A stretch of DNA of 64,000 nucleotides from assembly GCA_011317545.1 (NCBI GenBank), contig WUJK01000001.1, positions 2,337,001 through 2,401,000 on the forward strand, in the 5' to 3' direction. Positions within the stretch are counted from its first letter, which is position 1; each line of letters opens with the position of its first letter. The stretch is from Coniella vitis (Eukaryota > Ascomycota > Sordariomycetes > Diaporthales > Schizoparmaceae). The position numbers were made by a program, and so were the translations under genes. The notes under the pieces were generated by a model. That model saw only the letters and a program-made list of their open reading frames with translations, was not told the DNA's origin and did not search any database. Positions 57,202 through 64,000 of the stretch are shown here, one piece after another.

Positions 57202-60200
57202 GGTGAGTCGTACAGAAGTGGAAGTAAGTCTGCCCGGATGGGATCAAGAAGTGGGAAGCAAAGAGTGTCCGACGATGTGAGATAAACGTTATTTTGCGGC
57301 GGTAATTGCTGAATTTATAATCAACAGCTACAATACCACCGACGCCAGGCAACTCAATAACATCCCTTGGGTCTTACCGTTCACCGTACAGCGCTCGACC
57401 TCCCTTGCATCTCGACCACCACAAAAAGCAATCACCACAAGCCTTCGTACCGTCTATGTACAGTACCAGGCGTCAGTCGCACCACTCAAGTTTCTGCAAT
57501 TAGCTCAACCGTATTATAGAACTGCGAGTCATTGCCTTTTTCTTTTTTTTTGGGCACGAGGGGCTTTCACAAGGACTTTTGCTCAACGGAGTGTACACCT
57601 GCTCTGCGTGGAGCCCGCTCTTCGCAAAAGTGGCGTTGCATTTCCAGTACAGGCGCTGGTGCATGCCTGGCCGTCAAGTATCTACAAGGTACGCATCGCA
57701 CACCTCTCCACCCTGCTTGAGTATTGGTTGCGAAGCGATGACGCGCATCAGCGGTCCAAAAATTGCCGCTAATGTCGGATTTGCACGTACTTTGAAGTCG
57801 GCTTTCGCTGTGTTTAGTTGCTTATAATCCCGGCGCAATTATACCGGCCTTCATGTTCACACAACAGGACGCCTAGTCGGTGATGTCTCACAAGTGTCGA
57901 CGTTGCGCCCACCAACGTCGGGGGCTTCTTTGTAGCTTGCGTCTAACAAGGCCGAGAATCCGGGTACGGTACGGTCAAACCTACATCCTTTCACTTTGTA
58001 CCGTTTTCGAGCCAACTCTCTCACTTTGATAGGTCTGCTCTCGGGAAGAAAGGCGAAGTGTGTCTGCCGTGCCTAGGAAGAAACCGATGCAGACGCACGC
58101 GATAACTCTCCGTGGCACGTGGCAGGAGTGTGCATTTGCAGACCTCTGCACTCGAGGAACCATTGAAAATCAATCCTGAACCCCTAGGGAAGGTGAGTAG
58201 GTCTCCTGACTTGCAGGCGCTTTATGTGTCGATGTGTGACTGAGTTGGCTGCATCAAGTATGACATGTCATAGGCCCCTTAGGCTCTGGTCTGAATTGTT
58301 GCTTTTCCCTGGAGCAGCGTCCACTCTTCTTGCTTTTTTGATATGAGATTACCCCTTTGGACAATGACCGACTTGGGAGACACAGAATCCTCCGGTTGCT
58401 TCGGTACTTCTTAAAGTGATTTATGCACATGTGGTCTGATTTCCCGAAGACGCGTTATGCGAACGGTAGTATGTCCCACGTGGTGTACTATGTATAGGGA
58501 TATCGCAACGTATTGTAGGCAACTCCCAATGTGGTGGGTTGCCTCCGTTGGTACTTTGGCAAGAATCTTCTTGTTCTTTTGTGGAAGAAAAAGAGACAAG
58601 AGGGAGAAAGGTTATAATGACAGACCATGTTTGATACAATTCCACTCTTGCCGGTGTGTTGTCCCGCAGGTAACTGTACACTGGACGTGCAGCAGATGTG
58701 CATTGGTACGCCGGAAGGCCAAGCTCGAATGAGTCGGATCCAATCGTAATATCATGAATTCATCATCAAGTGCTGACGAATGATTTGTTTAGGTTGTGGC
58801 ACCTGTCTCTGCCGTCATGGTGAAGCCAAGGTACACACAAAGGAAGAACATAAAAATAACGTATTACACAATACATACCGTTACATAGTACCAGAAATTC
58901 CTTGGCTGAGGCTATGATATTGCACCCTTGAACTTGCTTTTACCTAGGTTCTTTTCTTGATTCTTCTTCTTCTTGTTAGTCTCTTCTCCTCCTAGCCTTT
59001 TCCCTGCCTCGGCCTGGGATTTTGAATTACAGCACGGGTAATGCAGCAGAAAGGCCGATGCATGTATGTCTCACGACAACGTGTGATGAGTCGCTTGCGA
59101 GCCTTTTTTTTTTTTTCTCTTTTTTCTCAGCCTTCTTTTCCTTGGTCTTTTTCAATCATGTACTGCAATGTTTCTCCGCCTGAGGCCATGTATGTATGTC
59201 GGTCTCTTGCCGCTTGGGCTTGTCAGGGTAGGATGGTTGATCTAACTAGGTGGACGAGTTGGATTTGTTGGATTTTTATTATTACCACTTATTCTGAGAG
59301 TGGTCCAGCGTTCATCCAAATCGATCCAGTCTCAACCATACCTGGTGAAGCCTTGGTATGAGACGTTATTTCGAACTTTGGATGAACCTAGAAGAGAATG
59401 TCGATGGTTCTGTCTAAGTGGGACATCTCGTAGCACTCCGTGGCCAAATAAAATGTTGTATGGATATACTGTATAGAAAATGATATGAGAGACTTGATAT
59501 AGACAAGGTGAAAATGAAGAGAGGATGCTTACTTTACTGTGCTTGTTTTATGCGGGAGTGTTTGATACACTTGGTGTGTAATTATGAGCGGACAATTATG
59601 TGGGGTATTGTGACATCGCAAACATCACGGTACTTGTATCATGTTTTGTACATCACAATGATGCCGTCCATACTTGATTCTCTTGAACCTGCCTTCACGA
59701 CCTGGACTTATATTGTTGCTTGCTGCATGTATTCGTAATGGGTTGTTGAGCAGGTGGTTGAACTTGCCACGGAGGTGGTTTGTTTTTCTTTGTCTTTTTT
59801 TTTTTCGCTCCTGTTGTGTCAGCCCGGGAACTTTGTGTTGCTATTGTACACTTGGCGGTGGTTACTGTGATTGACCATCAGCGGCAATTATTCTCCGGGC
59901 GTCATGTTGTGCTATCGTCTGATTTTGACGTATCAAGTGATGATGTACTGCCGAGGTATGCATAATGCATATCTAGATACAGGTTTGTTTTGGACGTCCA
60001 AGGGGGGATGTCCTAAGTGCCTGGTTAGCCTGAGAAGTCTTTTATTTTCATTTATTTTATTACACATATATACTCATTTATCGATTGTGTGTTGATTTGC
60101 TTTTTCTTTTTGCTTGTCTCCTCAGGCTTGAGGTGATTGATTTGAATACAAGATGACGACAGCTTTTTGTCGTCGACGGTCTTCCTTCTGAGTGAGCATC

Positions 60201-63200
60201 GTCGTGTGGTGTTCAGATGTAGAATATATTCTTTATATCATGATCTGTGGTGCGCACCTATTCTGAATCAAATTTCCACATCTTGGGAAAGAGATATATC
60301 TAGGTAACAGGAATACACTGGGGGTACATCCGGTCGGGGCGGTCTGAAGCAGCTGCACAGCCTCAAGCCAGGATCTTTGTAATTTGCGTTGTACGATTGT
60401 GTCGAAAAGATTGACATTTGGTGCGGAATGTCGGAGGTCTGGAGGGATGCCTTGTAGTCTTCCCCGGCTTCCCTTTCCCTTTCTTTCAGTCTTTTCTCTT
60501 TTCCACTCAGGATACAATGCAAGATTTGGTAGTTGGGGGTGAGGAAGCGTTTATTTAAGATATCGATGTTTCGGATTATGGCACGCTTGTTTTTATGAAT
60601 TCCTGATTACTGGCACCAGAGAAGGAGGCTTTAAGTCGTCAGCATCCATCATGGGTTGGCTGCGTTGTTTAGATTGGTTTGGCTCTCGGAATTGTCTGTC
60701 CGACAGTATTGAGTCGCGATGGGGTATGATGAGATGAGTGGTGAATATAAGCTGTCCTGAGTGATTTGTACGTACCGTAAGTATTGCTCCTTTGATATAT
60801 TGCTTTCACCCCTCTTCCATAACTTTGATCACTTGGATAACGATCTTTCTGGGGGCGGTGAGATGACGTCGACCTTGGAATAAGTCTGTACATATGGAGA
60901 CATTTGTCAAGTGATGGATATCTGTTCACAATCGGATGAAACAACAACAGATGAAATTCCTAGGTTGGCAGGCGACGAAGCAACATTTTCTTTTGTGTGT
61001 GTGTGTGTTTCAGTAATTGGCCTTTGTATGGTGCTGATGAGTACAGTGCACTCTTGTATCTCACAAGTTCGGCCTTTTCCCCTTCGAAGTCGGGTTGTCT
61101 TCTTCTTTCTTGCTATGGAGAAGAATGTGTAGACTTGCTGGGTATATTTGTCCTTCTTCTGACCTTTTTCTTTTTCTCTTTCCCCTTCTGTCTCGTGCAA
61201 GGCCGAGCAGAGAGGGCTTTGAATGCCGTTTTGTCGAAGACGAGGATATCTCCAGAGAACCCCGTCAATATTGAAACACAGTAGGCCATGATTGCCAGTC
61301 GACATGGCATATTTATAGAGATATGTGGGAGTCAATCTTGTGTGTTTATTTTGCCCTCATTTACACAGCAAGGATACTACGCAGAAACGAGTCATTTTTG
61401 GTCAATAACTTTGTGGAAAAGGACGCGTTCTTGACGGCCATTCGACTCCAAGTCTCATAATCAGTTGGAAGACTCGGGCTCGTGCTATGTGCAAGCCAAG
61501 ATTTCTACTATAATGAACGAGAACGTGGACAAGAGTCTTTTGGGATCTGGATGGATCATTGGGTGCTCTCGAGTGTTGTGGTATGTGTTTCTTTTCTTCT
61601 TTCTTTTTTCTCTCGCGGCACCATGCACAGTGCGGATGAAGAAAAGTCATGAATTCCAACAGCACGAAGAAGTCGTCGAGAAGAACAGGAGGTCGAGTGG
61701 CATGGCCAGCCTTGGACGGCACGTGACCGCTGGGAGCAAAGGAGGCTGAGACACGCCCCACGTAGGCAAGCAAGTACATACATGGTAATGCGGCGCGATT
61801 TCTCAGCATCGGCAGTAGCTGACGCTATGTAGGCACTTGTTGCAACCGGCGAACACCGCCTAGATATGCAGAGACTTGTTCAAACATGAGGAATCCCTTG
61901 CCATGTCGTTCTGCGCCAAAGTCCTGCGATGGAATTCATTTGAACCACTGATTGACCAAAGTACATAGCATCATGTACTGTACCTATGTACATGCACATC
62001 GCAGTAGTTTCCCCCCGCATTTGACCCACAACCTTGGCTGGCCCCCGCGGGCCCAGCTGGGCGGTCAACCAGTCTTGGAGGGAAGGTGGTCTGAGCGGTT
62101 GGCTTGCCAGGGCTTGCGTCGTGGCAGAGGCAGAGCGTGCAAGAGCCAGGACCCCAGACCCCTGCTCCGTGCCTGTAGAGGGCAGCCACGACTGTCGTGC
62201 ATGGCGCGGTGCAGCAGAGGCGTTTTGGGGGCGCTGGAGCCAATGGCTCTTGGGCGAGGGGGAGGGTCAACTCTTTTCCTTCACTCTATCGTCGTCGTCG
62301 GTGTCAGTCAGTTCAGCCAGCCAGCCAGCCAGGCACACACGCACCCACAACAGATCCTTTTCTTTTCAGGCTCATGTTCAGGTCCAGGTTCATTTTCCTT
62401 CTCTGATGCGTTGGCGCTCGGCAAGAAAGGACCAGTCAGATCACTTGCGCGAGGCCCAGACATCGAGGCCGAGACGGACGAGGACAGAAGACGGGCCAGC
62501 GCAAAGGGACCAAGAAGAAAAGCAAGACAGACACAAAGTCGACTTTTTGCTCTTTCTTTTTATTTTTTCCTGCTCCTTCCTTTCCCTGGGCTTTTCTCCC
62601 TTTGCCAGCGCATCATCGTGTCTTCATCTTGCCGTCTCGACAGCGCACCCGTCCTCGAATAAGCTGCAGTCTGCAGTCTGCGGTGTGCACTCCGCAATAT
62701 CGTCAATATCGATCGCAATCCCGTTTCTTGACCGGCCCTCGTTCCGCACCGTTACGAGCCGCGCATACGAGGCGGCGGCACTGCTCATGCTCGACCTGGA
62801 GCAGATCGCAGACGCTACTTTTTACCCGAGACAGCGCAGCTTATAGATTTCAACGGCCCCTCTGCACTTTGGCGCGGCCATCATGACGGGCGCTCGAATG
62901 ATAGCTGTGGCATTTGTCCATTGAGCATCCCGTGCAGCCCGTGCAGCCGGCCTCGAACCCCGAAACTGTCGACTCGATTCCTGCCACGACTGCCATCTGC
63001 AACCTGCGTGCGACCTGCAACAAACGAGCCCTGCCCGCTGCGTGTTTCTGTCGCCCAAAAGACCGACGAGTGAGACTTTTGAGACAGAGACTTGGGCTCT
63101 GCATACAACGTGCATGCGCGCTGCCACCCTAATCACTCTCTTGTCTCTTTCCACCACGTTCTCTTGCTGTATCGCCTTCTCCAAAACGGTCCAGCCAGCC

Positions 63201-63372
63201 AGCAATTCCGCGCCCAAATCGCCGCCCTTCTCCACCCACACTGGCACCCTCCAGTACCGTTAGCAGATATCGCCATCTTCTCCAGCACATGTACCAGCTA
63301 CACTCCCTGATATATGACAAGCCACTCCCGTGACAACCTCTCCAAGGCCGACACGCGCCAAAGAGTGGGGCC
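57202..63372. other. 6.2 kb gene-free interval
   Basis: No supportable gene. Between about 58200 and 61400 the plus strand looks G/T-rich, with many T runs but only short frames. Motif copies lie at 58486-58494 and 58882-58890, with variants at 61961 and 61984. From about 62280 to 63372 it is C/T-rich, with CAGC repeats (62319-62332) and short upstream ATGs, as in a long leader of the 63373 gene. The 62034-62846 frame is not convincing as a gene. Confidence 0.5.
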
Positions 63373-64000
63373 ATGAAGCCGGCATCCGCTTCCTCTCCCT
63401 CCGGTCGGGGCCTCTCCAACCCATGTGCACAACCTCGATCCGTACACGAGACAGCAGAGGCTTCGCAGCGTCGTCACCTGCATCCTCACACACCCTCCGC
63501 TGCCCTCGCCGGATACCAGAGCGCCTCCTTGACTGCCTCGCGCCCCGGCCCGCCCCCTGCAGCCTCGACTGCTCCCACCTCCTCCGCCTCCACTGCAGTC
63601 TCTACTACCGCGCGCCCTGGCCCTCCCCAACAGCCAAAAGCCGCCGCCGCCGCCTGCTCCTCGCGCCGCAACACGCCGTCGTCCCTGTCCTTTTCCTTTC
63701 CCTTCCTCCTAGTCAGCTCCAACGCGTCCGTTACCTCGCTTGTGCCGTCCACTGCCGAGGGTAAGCCGATCCCGCTCGACCACGGCACTGCTGCCCACCG
63801 CACTTCGGCCTTGCGCCAACTCAACAGCAAACATCCATCTCCCGTTGCTCGCCACCAGTGCACCAAGTCTTCGGGCGCACAGAGCAGCACGTATTCCCAG
63901 CCTGTCATTGTCCGGACCTACAGCGGCCCGCCCGGCTCCCGAGGCCACTCGCGCTCCAACTCGCACTCGACTCGTCGCGGGACCCTGTCGACTACCTCCA
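63373..64000 (+). CDS. Unrecognised Ser/Ala/Pro-rich protein (5' part, leaves the window)
   Basis: Open from an ATG at 63373 to the window end, 209 codons without a stop, in G/C-rich sequence. The nearest upstream in-frame stop is TGA at 63331. The sequence begins MKPASASSPSGRGLSNPCAQ, continues through Ala/Ser/Thr/Pro-rich stretches with a KAAAAACSSRR run, and then a hydrophobic patch (SLSFSFPFLLVSS), which could be a short helix or a coding artefact around an intron. It then reads QPVIVRTYSGPPGSRGHSRSN. No domain is visible so far. The length of the frame and its G/C-rich codons favour a real gene, but its identity needs the missing 3' part. The TCCTCCTAG at 63703-63711 resembles an acceptor, so an intron cannot be excluded. 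Confidence 0.55.
   Translation, partial: MKPASASSPSGRGLSNPCAQPRSVHETAEASQRRHLHPHTPSAALAGYQSASLTASRPGPPPAASTAPTSSASTAVSTTARPGPPQQPKAAAAACSSRRNTPSSLSFSFPFLLVSSNASVTSLVPSTAEGKPIPLDHGTAAHRTSALRQLNSKHPSPVARHQCTKSSGAQSSTYSQPVIVRTYSGPPGSRGHSRSNSHSTRRGTLSTTS

Noticed and set aside
900..60310. TACCTAG / CTAGGTA as a second dispersed motif
   Set aside because: I counted about 11 copies, against roughly 8 expected for a 7-mer on both strands in 64 kb; no real enrichment.
62034..62846. Plus-strand frame of 270 codons
   Set aside because: Crosses CAGC simple repeats and T/C-rich leader-like sequence. A second long frame overlaps it, a sign of stop-poor G/C-rich DNA rather than a gene.
1..64000. Secondary-metabolite cluster, transposon, or phage-like island
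   Set aside because: No PKS/NRPS, transposase, reverse transcriptase, integrase or clustered accessory enzymes were seen; the genes are dispersed housekeeping functions.

Overview
This window is nuclear DNA of a filamentous ascomycete, most likely a Sordariomycete and possibly Hypocreales. The order is an inference from protein style, not from an alignment. The genes have short introns (about 54-152 bp) with GTRNGT-like donors, one exact TACTAAC branch site (21001-21007), long intergenic spaces, and typical Pezizomycotina housekeeping proteins. I found no operons, rRNA, tRNA, CRISPR array or intact transposon.

Layout: 2-814 end of TAF5 (+, cut by the window edge); 1542-3594 Vps5 sorting nexin (+); 4016-4720 mitochondrial ribosomal protein bL31m (-); 5538-6428 flavin-reductase-like protein (+); a 5.4 kb gene-free interval; 11788-13716 SamB/Mub1 MYND protein (+); 15160-16792 EBP2 (-); 17345-18799 tRNA isopentenyltransferase (-); 19459-21093 Sec61 alpha (+); 21746-22798 ER-anchored E2 of the UBE2J/Ubc6 type (-); 24533-26374 C2H2 zinc-finger protein (+); 27135-29018 DHHC palmitoyltransferase of the PFA3 type (+); 30016-31300 PIR/GPI cell-wall protein (-); 32955-35140 F-box protein (-); 37612-39993 glycogen synthase (-); a 5.3 kb gene-free interval; 45279-48993 CTK1-like CDK (+); 50587-52777 Nrp1-like RNA-binding protein with a pseudo-exonuclease domain (-); 56076-57201 SnoaL-like 'pathogen-related' protein (-); a 6.2 kb gene-free interval; and 63373-64000 the start of an unrecognised Ser/Ala/Pro-rich protein (+) that leaves the window.

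Most genes are unlinked housekeeping functions: transcription (TAF5, CTK1), ribosome and tRNA biogenesis (EBP2, IPT, bL31m), ER import and degradation (Sec61 beside an ERAD-type E2), membrane traffic (Vps5, DHHC), wall (PIR) and storage carbohydrate (glycogen synthase). The splice structures given here were joined by hand; every junction is in frame and restores family-typical sequence across the joint.

The strongest unexplained signal is a short palindromic word, TACATAGTA / TACTATGTA. I counted 21 exact copies, against about 0.5 expected by chance for a 9-mer on both strands. All copies lie outside the coding regions, often as face-to-face pairs, including one perfect 26-bp palindrome at 37113-37138. 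Second in interest are an Nrp1-like protein whose N-terminal DEDDh exonuclease fold has lost its first catalytic pair, and a PIR wall protein with its domains in reversed order and a GPI tail.
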